From RDXT01 sp033765305 (GTDB taxonomy: Bacteria > Bacteroidota > Bacteroidia > J057): a stretch of DNA of 64,000 nt. The DNA lies in contig JANRID010000073.1 in NCBI GenBank assembly GCA_033765305.1, forward strand, positions 62,001 through 126,000, given 5' to 3'. The notes beneath the pieces were generated by a model. The model searched no databases. It saw nothing but the letters and a program-made list of their open reading frames with translations, and was not told where the DNA came from. Made by a program: the position numbers and the translations under genes. The stretch's first letter is position 1. Each line of letters begins with the position of its first letter. Shown piece after piece: positions 7,162 to 15,757 of the stretch.

Positions 7162-10100
7162 ATGCTGGGCCCGCAGGGCGTAATTGGGGTCCGGATGGGA
7201 TCTGTACGGAGGAAACGGGCTTGCGCTCCGGAACGGAGGGGGTTGGCTCCCCCCCTTGAAAAGGGGGGGCCGGGGGGGGATGTCTGGTCTTGGGCGGCAG
7301 CGCTGGCCGGGCTCCTGATCTGCTGCATGCCCGCTTCCGCGCAGACCTTCCGCACAGCCGATACCCTCCGGTTTACCGGCGCAGATACGCTCTCCCTCCG
7401 AAATCCGTCGCCCGTACCCTTCTCGGACAGCGTGCAGTGGCTCTCGGACCAGCCGGAAGGCGTATCCCTCCGGATCGAATACAGCACCGGCCAGGTCTGG
7501 CTTTCCCGCCCCGCCGCCGCCGTCCTGATTCTGCATTACCGCTGCTGGACATCCGCCCCGCCCCCCCGCATTGCGATCCGGTCTGCCCCCCGGCCGGATT
7601 CCCTGGCGCCTGAGGCGTATCCGGATGTGTTCCTCGAGGCCTCGCCCCGAAGCCCGGTCTGGGATCCCGGCGGCAGCCTCACCAAGAGCGGCAGCCTCAC
7701 CCGGGGACTGACAGTCGGCAACAACCGCTCCGCTTCCGTTACCAGCGGCCTCCGCCTTCAGATCGAAGGCGACCTCGGCGACGGGCTTAAAGTCGCGGGC
7801 GCCGTCACCGACGACAACCTCCCCGTCCAGCCCGACGGTACGACCCAGCAGCTGTCCGACTTTGACCGCGTATTTCTCCGCGTCAGCAAGGATGGCATCG
7901 GCGTTACCCTGGGCGACTTCGAGATCAGCCGGAAAGGCTCGGCATTCGCCAGCTACTACCGCAATGTCCAGGGTCTCCAGGCAACCTACGACCGCAAGGA
8001 AACCCGCCTCTGGCTCAGCGGCGCAGTCGCGAAAGGAAAATTTCACACCAATACCCTGACGCCTATAGACGGGGTGTCCGGCCCTTACCGGCTGACGGGC
8101 AAAAATGGCGAACGCCTCTTCATCGTCCTGGCCGGCAGCGAACGGGTCTATCTCAACGGAGCCCTGCTCCAGCGCGGGGAAAATCTCGACTACGTGATCA
8201 ATTACAATACGGCGGAGATCACCTTCACTGCCCGCCATGTGATTGCCAATATCTCCCGCATCGTTGTAGATTTCGAATACAATGACCGCTACTTCAACCG
8301 ATCGCTGGTGGTAGCCGGCCTGGAGCAGGAACTGCTCGGCGGACGGGTGAAGATTCAGGCTTCCTATGCCCGCGATGCCGACAATCCCCGTGCGCCCTTC
8401 GACGATCCGGAGGCCTTCTTCGCGGTCCGGGATACGCTGCGCAGCATCGGCGATGCGCTGAGCCAGGCCCGGACCTCCGGTGTCTTCGAGGCCGGATACG
8501 ATCCGGGCGAAGTACGCTATGCCCGCCGCGATACCCTGATCGGCGGGATCCTGTATGAACGCTACCTGCGTTCCCGCGACCCGGCACAGGCCATCTACGC
8601 GATCCGCTTCAGCTTCGTAGGGCCTGGAGCAGGGTTCTACGAGCCCGATCCCGGCGACAACGAAAACGTCTTCCGCTGGGTGCCGCCCGACGCCGCCGGC
8701 AAGCCGGCCGGCACCTATGCTCCCGTCCGCAGCTGGGTGCTGCCCCGCAATCTGCAGGTCGCAGACCTCATCGCCGATGCACGCCTGAGCCGATACCTCC
8801 GCCTGCGATCCGAGTGGGCCCTCAGCTCGGATGACCTCAACCGCCTCTCGCCCTTGGATGACCAGGACAACCTCGGCCTTGCGCAGCGCAGCAGCCTGGT
8901 GCTGGAGCGGCTGCCGGCAGGCGATTCGTCCTGGATCGATGCGGAAGCCAGCGTGCAGACCGTCAGCCGTCGCTACACCAATCTCGACCGGGTGTACCGG
9001 GCCGAGTATGGCCGCTACTGGAACTTCGACGAGTCGGAGCCGCGCCGGGATGAGCAGATCGCCCAGGCCCGGGTACAGTACCAGTACCGCAGCCGCCTCA
9101 GCCTGCAGGCCGAGACCGGCGTCCGGAATACCGGCCCCGGCCGGCTCAACGTCCGCCAGGTGTACACCCTGAACAGCCGCATGCCCTGGATGCTGCAGGG
9201 CACCCTGACCTATACCCGCCTGCACTCGCGCAACGACTCCGCCGCTGCCCGGTCGCGCTGGAACCGCTATGAAGGCGAGGTCTTCGCCCCCGTCCGCTTC
9301 CTGAGGCCCGGCATGACCCTCTGGATCGAAGACCGCGAGGAACGGCTGCGCGACAGCCTCCGGGCCGGCTCCTTTGCCTTCTACGACCTGAAGCCGTATC
9401 TGCGTACCCATGACCTCAAAACCGTCCAGGCAGAAATCTCCGCCAACTGGCGCCTGGACCAGGAATGGGCCGCAGGCATGCAAAGGCCGAAATCCGAAGC
9501 CTGGACCTGGCAGGCACGGGGGCAGTTCCGGCCCTCGCCTGCGCTGAACCTCCAGGGCACAGCCGCCTGGCGCAGCCTGCGGCCGCTGGATTCCGCATTC
9601 GCTGCCGGAGGCCTGGTGCCTTCCAAAACCTTCAACACCAACCTCCAGGCTTCCGTAGCCCCCCGCAGCCGGCTGGTGTATTTCAATGCGCTCTACGAGG
9701 TCAGCTCCGAGCGGATCGCCCGCCGCGAAATCCGCTACGTGGAGGTCATGCCCGGCCAGGGGGAATATGTCTGGCTGGATTCGCTGTTCAACCGCGACGG
9801 GGTGCAGGATATCGAAGAGTTTCAGCTGGCTAACAACCCGCTCCTGGGCAATTTCATCCGCATCACCCTGCCCAGCCGCGAACTCTTCCCGACTACCCGC
9901 AGCAGCCTCAGCGGCACCCTGCGCTGGGAGTTTTCCCAGGTGATCGGCCAGCGGAAAGGACTGCCGGGCCTGCTGCGCCAAACCCGCATCCAGACCGTTT
10001 TCCGCCTCAACCAGAACCGGAGCCAGTCTGCGGCTGCGCCGGCGCAGTTTCCCAATCCTTTCCGCCCTTTCGCCGATACCGCGCTGCTCGATGCCGCGTA

Positions 10101-10746
10101 CACGCTCCGGCAGGAGCTTACCTTGTTCCAGAACGACCCTGTCGGCGATATCCGCTGGATCTACCAGGACCAGTCGGCCAAGCTGTTTCTGACCACCGGG
10201 GAGGAACTGCGCAGCTGGCGCTACCATACCTTCCAGCAGCGGCTCAACCTCGGCGAAAACAAAAGCCTGGAGCTCGAAACCCGTGCAGGCAGCAAGCGCA
10301 CCCTGGCGCCGGAGGTGCCGGTCCGCAATTTTCATATCCGCTTTGTCGAGACGCAGCCCCAGTTCAACCTCCAGGCCGGACGGCAGCTCCGCGTCTCGGC
10401 TGCATATGCCTATAAGTTCCGCCGGACCGTGCCCGATCCGGCCCAGCCCCAGGTGCGCCTTCATGCCCATAAGCTGATCCTCGACGGGCGCTGGAATATC
10501 GCCGACCGCAACAACCTGTTTGTCCGGATGGAGCTGGCGCAGCTGGGTGAGCAGGGCGAAGCCGGTCCCTCAGCCCTGTATGAGCTCCGCGAGGGCCTGC
10601 AGCCGGGGCTCAATGCGATCTGGCAGGGCGTGCTGTCCTATTACCTGCTCGAAAATCTGGAGCTGTCGCTGACCTATGACGGGCGCATTGCCCGCCAGGC
10701 GCCCCCGCTCCACACGGGCCGCGTTCAGATCCGCGCCCTGTTCTGA
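7162..10746 (+). CDS. SprA-related large outer-membrane beta-barrel protein
   Basis: A protein of up to 1194 residues. A hydrophobic segment at residues 42-58 ending in PASAQ is a signal peptide, preceded by about 40 basic or Gly/Pro-rich residues encoded by a palindromic repeat element; the true start is therefore uncertain (ATG at 7162 or 7195). Residues about 177-260 (SLTRGLTVGNN, TDDNLPVQPDGTTQQL, DFDRVFL, VTLGDFEIS) match the recurring block of SprA, the gliding and type IX secretion translocon protein, but this protein is about half SprA size. The rest is beta-strand rich and ends in a terminal strand with C-terminal Phe (VQIRALF), as in outer-membrane barrels. The role is not established: a surface or export channel protein is the best guess. 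Confidence 0.7.
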   Translation: MLGPQGVIGVRMGSVRRKRACAPERRGLAPPLEKGGPGGDVWSWAAALAGLLICCMPASAQTFRTADTLRFTGADTLSLRNPSPVPFSDSVQWLSDQPEGVSLRIEYSTGQVWLSRPAAAVLILHYRCWTSAPPPRIAIRSAPRPDSLAPEAYPDVFLEASPRSPVWDPGGSLTKSGSLTRGLTVGNNRSASVTSGLRLQIEGDLGDGLKVAGAVTDDNLPVQPDGTTQQLSDFDRVFLRVSKDGIGVTLGDFEISRKGSAFASYYRNVQGLQATYDRKETRLWLSGAVAKGKFHTNTLTPIDGVSGPYRLTGKNGERLFIVLAGSERVYLNGALLQRGENLDYVINYNTAEITFTARHVIANISRIVVDFEYNDRYFNRSLVVAGLEQELLGGRVKIQASYARDADNPRAPFDDPEAFFAVRDTLRSIGDALSQARTSGVFEAGYDPGEVRYARRDTLIGGILYERYLRSRDPAQAIYAIRFSFVGPGAGFYEPDPGDNENVFRWVPPDAAGKPAGTYAPVRSWVLPRNLQVADLIADARLSRYLRLRSEWALSSDDLNRLSPLDDQDNLGLAQRSSLVLERLPAGDSSWIDAEASVQTVSRRYTNLDRVYRAEYGRYWNFDESEPRRDEQIAQARVQYQYRSRLSLQAETGVRNTGPGRLNVRQVYTLNSRMPWMLQGTLTYTRLHSRNDSAAARSRWNRYEGEVFAPVRFLRPGMTLWIEDREERLRDSLRAGSFAFYDLKPYLRTHDLKTVQAEISANWRLDQEWAAGMQRPKSEAWTWQARGQFRPSPALNLQGTAAWRSLRPLDSAFAAGGLVPSKTFNTNLQASVAPRSRLVYFNALYEVSSERIARREIRYVEVMPGQGEYVWLDSLFNRDGVQDIEEFQLANNPLLGNFIRITLPSRELFPTTRSSLSGTLRWEFSQVIGQRKGLPGLLRQTRIQTVFRLNQNRSQSAAAPAQFPNPFRPFADTALLDAAYTLRQELTLFQNDPVGDIRWIYQDQSAKLFLTTGEELRSWRYHTFQQRLNLGENKSLELETRAGSKRTLAPEVPVRNFHIRFVETQPQFNLQAGRQLRVSAAYAYKFRRTVPDPAQPQVRLHAHKLILDGRWNIADRNNLFVRMELAQLGEQGEAGPSALYELREGLQPGLNAIWQGVLSYYLLENLELSLTYDGRIARQAPPLHTGRVQIRALF
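7219..7282. repeat. Palindromic G/C-tract repeat element
   Basis: A compact element with a perfect hairpin: C7TT at 7249-7257, GAA loop, AAG7 at 7261-7269, followed by CC and a second G8 run ending in ATGT. In the frame of the downstream gene it reads PPLEKGGPGGD. From memory this string recurs as an interspersed repeat, but the window has only this copy, so mobility cannot be shown here. It lies in the 5' part of the SprA-related gene, directly before its signal peptide. Confidence 0.6.
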
Positions 10747-10912
10747 GCCCCGGGTTTGCCCACGCTGCTTCGCCCGCTGCCAATCCGGGAGAAACAGCCG
10801 ATTCCTTACACCCGGCTATTTCGCGACTTGCGGCGGCCCGCAGCAGCCGGTCCCCTTATCCAACGGGCTGAGAAATATTTCAAAAGTAAGAATAGACCGG
10901 GCGGGAACGATT

Positions 10913-10936
10913 GCCGCCAGCTGATGCGGTTTTTTT
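10913..10936 (+). terminator. Weak terminator-like hairpin
   Basis: GCCGC and GCGGT arms (five pairs including one G-U) enclose an 8-nt loop and lead into seven T residues. It lies 167 bp after the SprA-related gene and before the promoter of the sugar-phosphate transferase gene. The stem is short, so it may be weak. Confidence 0.4.
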
Positions 10937-10979
10937 ATCAAATACGGTACAGTTCTTACAATTTGTTAATTTGCCTGGC

Positions 10980-11011
10980 TTGTTTCGCAAAGGAGCAATA
11001 GTGTATTTTTG
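10980..11011 (+). promoter_or_regulatory. Promoter, Bacteroidota type
   Basis: TTG at 10980-10982 and TATTTTTG at 11004-11011 are separated by 21 bp, a full match to the TAnnTTTG -7 box. The first ATG downstream is at 11031, which gives a very short leader and fixes the start of the next gene. Confidence 0.6.
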
Positions 11012-11030
11012 CCCGAAACCCAAATTTGCC

Positions 11031-12191
11031 ATGAAGAGCGTGCTGTTTCTGTTAGGCGCTTCCCTTTTTTCCTACTTGCTCAACAATATCCTCCTGCGGT
11101 TTTCGCGCAACTTCGGCGTGTCCAGCCGGCAGGAACAGACTGGCATTGTCCGCTGGGCCAGCACATCCAAACCGACAACGGGCGGGATTTCCTTCTACAT
11201 CACCTTCCTCGTCGGCAGCCTCACGCTGATGCTGCTGCGCCCCATCGCGATGGGCGCCGGCTCCGCGCCGTTCCTGGCGCTGCTCTTCGGCGCAACCATG
11301 GCCTTCCTCATCGGCTTCGCTGACGATGCCTACGGCACGCACCCCCGCCTCAAGCTCCTCGGACAGGTCTTCTGCGGGGTGATTCTCATCTATTTCGATG
11401 TGTACATCGCCTATTTCTCCCTGGCAGATGCAGGGCTGATCTGGCTCGACTATGCCCTGACCATCTTCTGGGTCGTCGGCCTGATGAACAGCCTGAACAT
11501 GCTCGACAATATGGACGGCGTAACGGCTACCATCGCCCTGACCATCATCATCTCGACCATGACGATGCTCATCTCCCGCGAGGGGATTCATCCCTTGTTC
11601 TATATGCTGATTGCGATTTCAGGCGGATTCATTGGGTTTCTGTTCTGGAACTGGCGCCCGGCCAAGGTCTATATGGGCGATACCGGCAGCATGTTCATCG
11701 GCCTGGTGCTGGCATTTTTCGGAATCCTCTACTTCTGGAATTCCCGGCCCGCACCCGATAACATTTCCCATGCCCGGATCGCGCTGATTCCCATCATGGC
11801 CTTTATTGTGCCGATTATGGATACGACCTTCGTAACCGTCGCCCGGATCGCGCGGGGCAGCTCGCCCTTTGTAGGCGGCAAGGATCACCTGACCCACAAC
11901 CTGGTCCGCATCGGGATTCCGGAGGAATGGGTGCCGATCACCCTGGGCATGGTATCGACCGTCTCCGGCGCGCTGGCCTTCTTCGCCTATAAGCTCACGC
12001 CGGAGTGGCGGCCCTTCTACTCGGTGATGTTTGCGGCATATCCCATTGTGCTGACCGGCATTTTTGCCATGCTGTACATCCGGGGCGCACGCATCCATGC
12101 GGTCAAGGAGCGCCTGGACCGGGAAGCCCGCCAGCGCGAACCGATCGGCATCGAGACCCTTGAAGCTACGGCCAGCGCCGCCCGCACGTAA
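11031..12191 (+). CDS. Polyprenyl-phosphate sugar-1-phosphate transferase (WecA/TagO/MraY superfamily)
   Basis: A 386-residue integral membrane enzyme with about ten hydrophobic helices. It transfers a sugar-1-phosphate (usually GlcNAc-1-P) from a UDP-sugar to undecaprenyl phosphate, the first step of O-antigen or other surface polysaccharides. Diagnostic cytoplasmic motifs are ADD (97-99) with GTHPRLKLLGQ after it, NMLDNMDG (156-163), MGDTGSMF (215-222) and the His-rich GGKDHLTHNL (282-291). The last favours the WecA/TagO branch over MraY, as does the absence of cell-division neighbours. The start at 11031 follows a promoter; an upstream ATG at 10911 would overlap it. The glycosyltransferase 12 bp downstream probably acts on the same lipid-linked glycan. 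Confidence 0.88.
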   Translation: MKSVLFLLGASLFSYLLNNILLRFSRNFGVSSRQEQTGIVRWASTSKPTTGGISFYITFLVGSLTLMLLRPIAMGAGSAPFLALLFGATMAFLIGFADDAYGTHPRLKLLGQVFCGVILIYFDVYIAYFSLADAGLIWLDYALTIFWVVGLMNSLNMLDNMDGVTATIALTIIISTMTMLISREGIHPLFYMLIAISGGFIGFLFWNWRPAKVYMGDTGSMFIGLVLAFFGILYFWNSRPAPDNISHARIALIPIMAFIVPIMDTTFVTVARIARGSSPFVGGKDHLTHNLVRIGIPEEWVPITLGMVSTVSGALAFFAYKLTPEWRPFYSVMFAAYPIVLTGIFAMLYIRGARIHAVKERLDREARQREPIGIETLEATASAART

Positions 12192-12203
12192 GCAGCCTGC
12201 CCG

Positions 12204-13427
12204 GTGCATATACTCTATCTGCAGCAGCTGCTTGTGCCGCCCGGCGGGCCAGGCAACAGCCGCTGCTGGGAGTTTGCAGCCCAATGGGCCGCGCAGGGGC
12301 ACCGGATTACCTTTGTATCGTCTGCAGCCCATATTCCGCCGCAGCATCCTGTGCGCCGGGGTCTCAGCCTGCCCTGCTATGCGCGGATGGACGGGGTGGA
12401 AATGTACCTGCTCGATGTGCCCTACAGCCATATGATGCCGCTGCCCCGCCGGGCGGCGGCTTTTGTGCAATTTATGCTGAAAGCCCGGCGCCTGATCCGC
12501 TTTCTGGATGCGGATGCCGTGCTGGCCTATACCGCGCCGCCATCTGTGGCAGCGCTGGGCCGCTGGGCGGCCGGCCTGCTGAAGCGTCCTTTTTTTCTGG
12601 AGGTGGCCGATGTGTGGCCGGATGTGCCTCAGGGCATGGGCCTGCTGCCCGGCTGGGCAGCTGCTCCGCTTCAGCAGCACATGCGGACATGCTACGCGGC
12701 AGCCGAACGGATCTTCGCCTATTCGGAGGGCATGAAGGCGCAGATGGTCTCGCAGGGCGCGGACCCGGAGCGGGTGCTGGTAAGCCCCAACGGCGTGCGG
12801 CTCGGCCGGTTCGGGCCGCAGCCCCTCCCGCTGCACAGGGGCCTCCGGGCGCTCTATGCCGGCACGATGGGCCGGGCCAATGGGGTGCAGTTCCTGCTCG
12901 ACGCTGCTGCACGCCTGCACGCCCGGGGCCGGGACGACATACGTCTGACCCTGATCGGAGATGGCACCGAAGGCGCCCGGATCCGCGATGCGGCTGCCCG
13001 GCTGAACCTTCCGAATCTGGAAATCCTGCCTCCGGTGCCCTCCGGCGACGTGCCGGGCCTGATGCGCCAGTTTGAGGCCGGCATCGTATGCTTCGCGCCC
13101 TATCCGGTGCTGGAGGCCAACAGCGCGACCAAGTGGTTTGAGTACCTCGCCGCCGGGCTGCCCGTGCTGATCAATTACGGCGGCTGGCAGGCTGAGTGGC
13201 TGGACCGCCATGCCTGCGGCCTGGCTGCGCCTCAGGGGGATCTGGAGGCCTTCGTGCGCAATCTCATCGCCCTGGCTGATGATCCGGCGCGCCGCCGGGA
13301 CATGGGCCTGCGGGCCCGGCGCCTCGCGGAGGCAAGCTTCGGGCGGCACGTGCTGGCTTCCAGGATGCTGGAGGAAATGCAGGCTGCCGTTCAGGCGGGC
13401 AGCTCGCAGGCTGCCAGGGCCAGGTAA
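12204..13427 (+). CDS. GT4 family glycosyltransferase (WcaI/WbuB-like)
   Basis: A 407-residue GT-B fold glycosyltransferase starting at GTG 12204. The N-terminus (HILYLQQLLVPPGGPGNSR) and HRITFVSS strand are typical of the WcaI/WbuB group, which transfers fucose, N-acetylfucosamine or similar sugars in capsule and O-antigen synthesis. The C-terminal donor-binding half carries LRALYAGTMGRANGV, LTLIGDGTE and the acidic signature region VLEANSATKWFEYLAAG (about residues 300-316). It lies 12 bp after the polyprenyl-phosphate transferase gene. The specific sugar cannot be read from the sequence. Its last 37 bases overlap the convergent peroxiredoxin-like gene. Confidence 0.85.
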   Translation: MHILYLQQLLVPPGGPGNSRCWEFAAQWAAQGHRITFVSSAAHIPPQHPVRRGLSLPCYARMDGVEMYLLDVPYSHMMPLPRRAAAFVQFMLKARRLIRFLDADAVLAYTAPPSVAALGRWAAGLLKRPFFLEVADVWPDVPQGMGLLPGWAAAPLQQHMRTCYAAAERIFAYSEGMKAQMVSQGADPERVLVSPNGVRLGRFGPQPLPLHRGLRALYAGTMGRANGVQFLLDAAARLHARGRDDIRLTLIGDGTEGARIRDAAARLNLPNLEILPPVPSGDVPGLMRQFEAGIVCFAPYPVLEANSATKWFEYLAAGLPVLINYGGWQAEWLDRHACGLAAPQGDLEAFVRNLIALADDPARRRDMGLRARRLAEASFGRHVLASRMLEEMQAAVQAGSSQAARAR

Positions 13428-13957
13428 TCGGGCCGGTCGGCGGCATGCGCATGGCGGAAGGCGCGCAGGATCTGCCCCTGGTAGAGCAGGAAGGCCCCCG
13501 GCATCTGGAAGCCATCGCCTTCGAGCCAGCCGATGCCATGCCCGTTCAGCACGCCTGCCATGGCGCCCCGCAGCCAGGAGCGCCAGCCCAGCACCTGCCC
13601 TACACGGCCCCGCCGCAGCTCGAAGGCTTCGTAGAGCTTGCGCTCCGGATCGGAAATGTGCGGGACCTCTGCCAGCCCGTACCGGGCCAGCACCTGCCCG
13701 GCCCGCACGCGGTCCGACTGATGCGCCAGGCAGAGCTGAACGCCGGAAGCCTCGAGCTGCGCCCGGCGCGCGGCCAGATCCGCGAGGGCTTCGCGGCAGA
13801 AGGTGCAGCCGAAGTGGCGCAGAAACACCAGCAGCACCGGCGACTGCCGGCTGAGGGTATCGGGATCGCGGCCGTGCTGGTCGCGGAATTCAGACGAGGG
13901 CGGAATGGCAGGAAACCTGCCTGCCGGGAAGGCGGACATAGGGGCGGACTGCTGCAT
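13391..13957 (-). CDS. Peroxiredoxin-like (AhpC/TSA, PRXL2-type) protein
   Basis: A 188-residue thioredoxin-fold protein. The redox motif is CTFC (Cys51, Cys54) inside LRHFGCTFCREAL, the pattern of AhpC/TSA family proteins related to PRXL2/AAED1 rather than classical two-Cys peroxiredoxins. Later features (SDRVRAGQVLARYGL, ISDPERKLYEAFELRRG, a C-terminal LYQGQILRAFRH strand) fit the same family. No signal peptide is seen, so it is probably cytoplasmic. A second Met at residue 7 (base 13939) is an alternative start. It is convergent with the glycosyltransferase gene and overlaps its 3' end by 37 bp, and it is divergent from the DUF5683 gene. The function is likely thiol redox or peroxide handling; the substrate is unknown. 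Confidence 0.82.
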   Translation of the reverse strand: MQQSAPMSAFPAGRFPAIPPSSEFRDQHGRDPDTLSRQSPVLLVFLRHFGCTFCREALADLAARRAQLEASGVQLCLAHQSDRVRAGQVLARYGLAEVPHISDPERKLYEAFELRRGRVGQVLGWRSWLRGAMAGVLNGHGIGWLEGDGFQMPGAFLLYQGQILRAFRHAHAADRPDYLALAACELPA

Positions 13958-13983
13958 GCAGCATAAACCCGGCGGCGATGCCG

Positions 13984-14011
13984 CTTGTTTGCGCGAAAGC
14001 GCGCATCTTTG
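13984..14011 (+). promoter_or_regulatory. Possible promoter for DUF5683 gene
   Basis: CATCTTTG at 14004-14011 matches TAnnTTTG in seven of eight positions, with TTG at 13985-13987 (16 bp spacing, shorter than usual). It supports a translation start at 14042 or 14051. Confidence 0.35.
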
Positions 14012-14041
14012 CATGCAACTTTCCGCCGGGTGCGCTGCTCT

Positions 14042-14893
14042 ATGCGATCGATGAAGTGTTCTGGAATCCTGCGCTGCATGGCGCTCGGTGCGGTGCTGGC
14101 TGCGGTGCCTGCTGCCGCGCGTGCGCAGACGGACAGCCTGCCGGCAGCGGATACGCTCCGGGGGCTGCCCCTGCCCGATACTGCGGCGGCGCAGCCGCCG
14201 AGCCGCCCGGGCAAGGGCGGTGCCCTCCTGAATCCCGCTGCGGATACGCTGCCAGCCGCTGCGGACAGCAGCCGCAGGCGCGTGCAGGAAGTGCTGCTGG
14301 GCATCGGCAGCCGCCTGGAAAGCTATGCGCCCAGCACTTTCCTCGACTCCGGAAGGCTCCGGCTCCGTATCCGCATTCCCTGGCACGAGTCCGATGTGGT
14401 CATCCCCTTGCCCAAAGCCCTGCTGCCGCCGGGCCCCAGGCCGCCCTACGATCCTACGGTCGCCTGGCAGCGCAGCCTGATTTTCCCCTGCTGGGGCCAG
14501 ATCTACAACCGCAGCTACTGGAAAATTCCCATCTTTTACGCTGGCTACGCCGGGGCCGCCTGGTACCTGAATTTCAATCAGGTGCAGTACCGCCGCTTCG
14601 GGCAGGCCTACCGCTGCGCTACGGGATCGCTCAACTGCCAGCCTCCCGACGATCTGTCGGATTTCGACACCCAGGGCCTGCGCAGCAGGCGGGATTTTTA
14701 CCGGAAATACCGCGACTACTCCATCATCGGGCTGGCGGGCTGGCACCTGGTGCAGGTGGCCGAGGCCTATGTGAATGCGCATCTGAAAAGTCTGGATGTA
14801 TCGGACGACCTGAGCTTCCGGACTGCGCCGGCCTTTCAGACAGGGCCTTTCGGGAGGCCTGCGCCGGGAATTGCGCTGGGCTTCGTATTTTAG
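14042..14893 (+). CDS. DUF5683 domain protein, exported
   Basis: A 283-residue protein with a signal peptide (MALGAVLAAVPAAARAQ) and a low-complexity Pro/Ala/Asp region to about residue 100. The DUF5683 domain follows, with its hallmark P-WQRSLIFPCWGQIYNR, SYWKIPIFYAGYAGAAWY and a C-terminal IIGLAGWHLVQVAEAYVNAHL segment; two hydrophobic stretches are present. The family is widespread in Bacteroidota and has no assigned function. The start could be 14042 or 14051; longer frames reach into the promoter. The final GIALGFVF strand ends in Phe, compatible with outer-membrane association. dapB follows after 36 bp, so the two may form one transcript. Confidence 0.82.
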   Translation: MRSMKCSGILRCMALGAVLAAVPAAARAQTDSLPAADTLRGLPLPDTAAAQPPSRPGKGGALLNPAADTLPAAADSSRRRVQEVLLGIGSRLESYAPSTFLDSGRLRLRIRIPWHESDVVIPLPKALLPPGPRPPYDPTVAWQRSLIFPCWGQIYNRSYWKIPIFYAGYAGAAWYLNFNQVQYRRFGQAYRCATGSLNCQPPDDLSDFDTQGLRSRRDFYRKYRDYSIIGLAGWHLVQVAEAYVNAHLKSLDVSDDLSFRTAPAFQTGPFGRPAPGIALGFVF

Positions 14894-14929
14894 CGGCATC
14901 CGAAGGATTTTGTTACCCCTGTTCTGCAC

Positions 14930-15655
14930 ATGCTGCGTATCGCACTGCTGGGCTACGGCAAAATGGGCCGCGCCATCGAGGCGGAAGCCCTTGCCCGCGG
15001 CCATGAAATTGCCGCCCGCATCGACCGGGACAACCGCGCCGAGCTCCTGCGCCTGAGCCCGGAGACGGCGGATGTGGTGATCGAATTCACCCACCCGGAT
15101 GCGTTTTTCGACAACCTCAACGATACCCTCTCCCTGGGCCTGCCCCTGGTGAGCGGCACTACCGGCTGGTACGCGCACCTGGACCTCGTGCGCCAGCAGG
15201 TGCAGGCCCATGCGGGCACGCTCGTGTACAGCAGCAATTTTTCCCCCGGCGTCAACCTGCTCTTCCGCCTCAACCGCGAGCTGGCCGCCCTGATGGCGGG
15301 CTATCCGGAGTATGACTGCTTCATCGAAGAGCGGCATCACCGCCACAAGGCCGATGCGCCCAGCGGAACGGCAGTGAGCCTGGCGCGCCAGATCGTGGAG
15401 CGCCTTCCGCACAAAACCCGCATGGCGGATGAGGCGCTGCGCAGCCGCCCGCCGGAAGCGGATGAGCTGAGCGTGGGATATGTGCGCGCCGGCGAAATCA
15501 TCGGCCTGCACCGCGTCGTGTACACCTCGGCCATCGACCGGATCAGCATCGAGCATGAGGCGCACAGCCGCCAGGGCTTTGCGCTGGGCGCGGTCATCGC
15601 GGCGGAAAAAGCGCCCGGCCTGCGGGGATGTTATGAATTTTCCGATATACTTTGA
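14930..15655 (+). CDS. dapB: 4-hydroxy-tetrahydrodipicolinate reductase
   Basis: A 241-residue NAD(P)H-dependent reductase of the diaminopimelate/lysine pathway. The Rossmann motif GYGKMG is at residues 8-13. The active-site block EERHHRHKADAPSGTA (134-149) carries the catalytic His and Lys. The IEFTHPDAF and SGTTGW segments of the nucleotide-binding domain are present, and the C-terminal IGLHRVVYTS part completes the tetramerisation domain. At 241 residues it is slightly short, as usual in Bacteroidota. The ATG at 14930 is the only sensible start. The gene ends 54 bp before the promoter of the aromatic amino-acid attenuator. No other dap gene is assured here, although the aminotransferase downstream is of a fold class that includes LL-diaminopimelate aminotransferase. 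Confidence 0.93.
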   Translation: MLRIALLGYGKMGRAIEAEALARGHEIAARIDRDNRAELLRLSPETADVVIEFTHPDAFFDNLNDTLSLGLPLVSGTTGWYAHLDLVRQQVQAHAGTLVYSSNFSPGVNLLFRLNRELAALMAGYPEYDCFIEERHHRHKADAPSGTAVSLARQIVERLPHKTRMADEALRSRPPEADELSVGYVRAGEIIGLHRVVYTSAIDRISIEHEAHSRQGFALGAVIAAEKAPGLRGCYEFSDIL

Positions 15656-15708
15656 GAATTCGGAAGAAACGTGCAACGCTTGTTGCAAAAAATTCAGCGC
15701 ATCTGGCA

Positions 15709-15738
15709 TTGACTTACAAACTTTTCTTCCTATACTTG
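15709..15738 (+). promoter_or_regulatory. Promoter of the aromatic amino-acid operon
   Basis: TTG at 15709-15711 and TATACTTG at 15731-15738 are exactly 19 bp apart, fitting the Bacteroidota -33/-7 pattern with one mismatch (C for T in TTTG). Transcription would start near 15744, leaving about 15 nt before the leader peptide ATG at 15758. Confidence 0.65.
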
Positions 15739-15757
15739 CTCCCGCAAGCATCAGATC

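Noticed and set aside
7129..10470. Minus-strand 1113-codon frame opposite the SprA-related gene
   Set aside because: Ala/Gly/Pro-rich composition and no domain; it is a shadow of the GC-rich plus-strand gene, which has a signal peptide and SprA-like motifs.
13391..15751. A single 786-codon minus-strand protein reaching from the peroxiredoxin-like gene over dapB
   Set aside because: Only the C-terminal 188 residues have a domain. The N-terminal part is antisense to dapB and DUF5683, so the gene starts at 13957.
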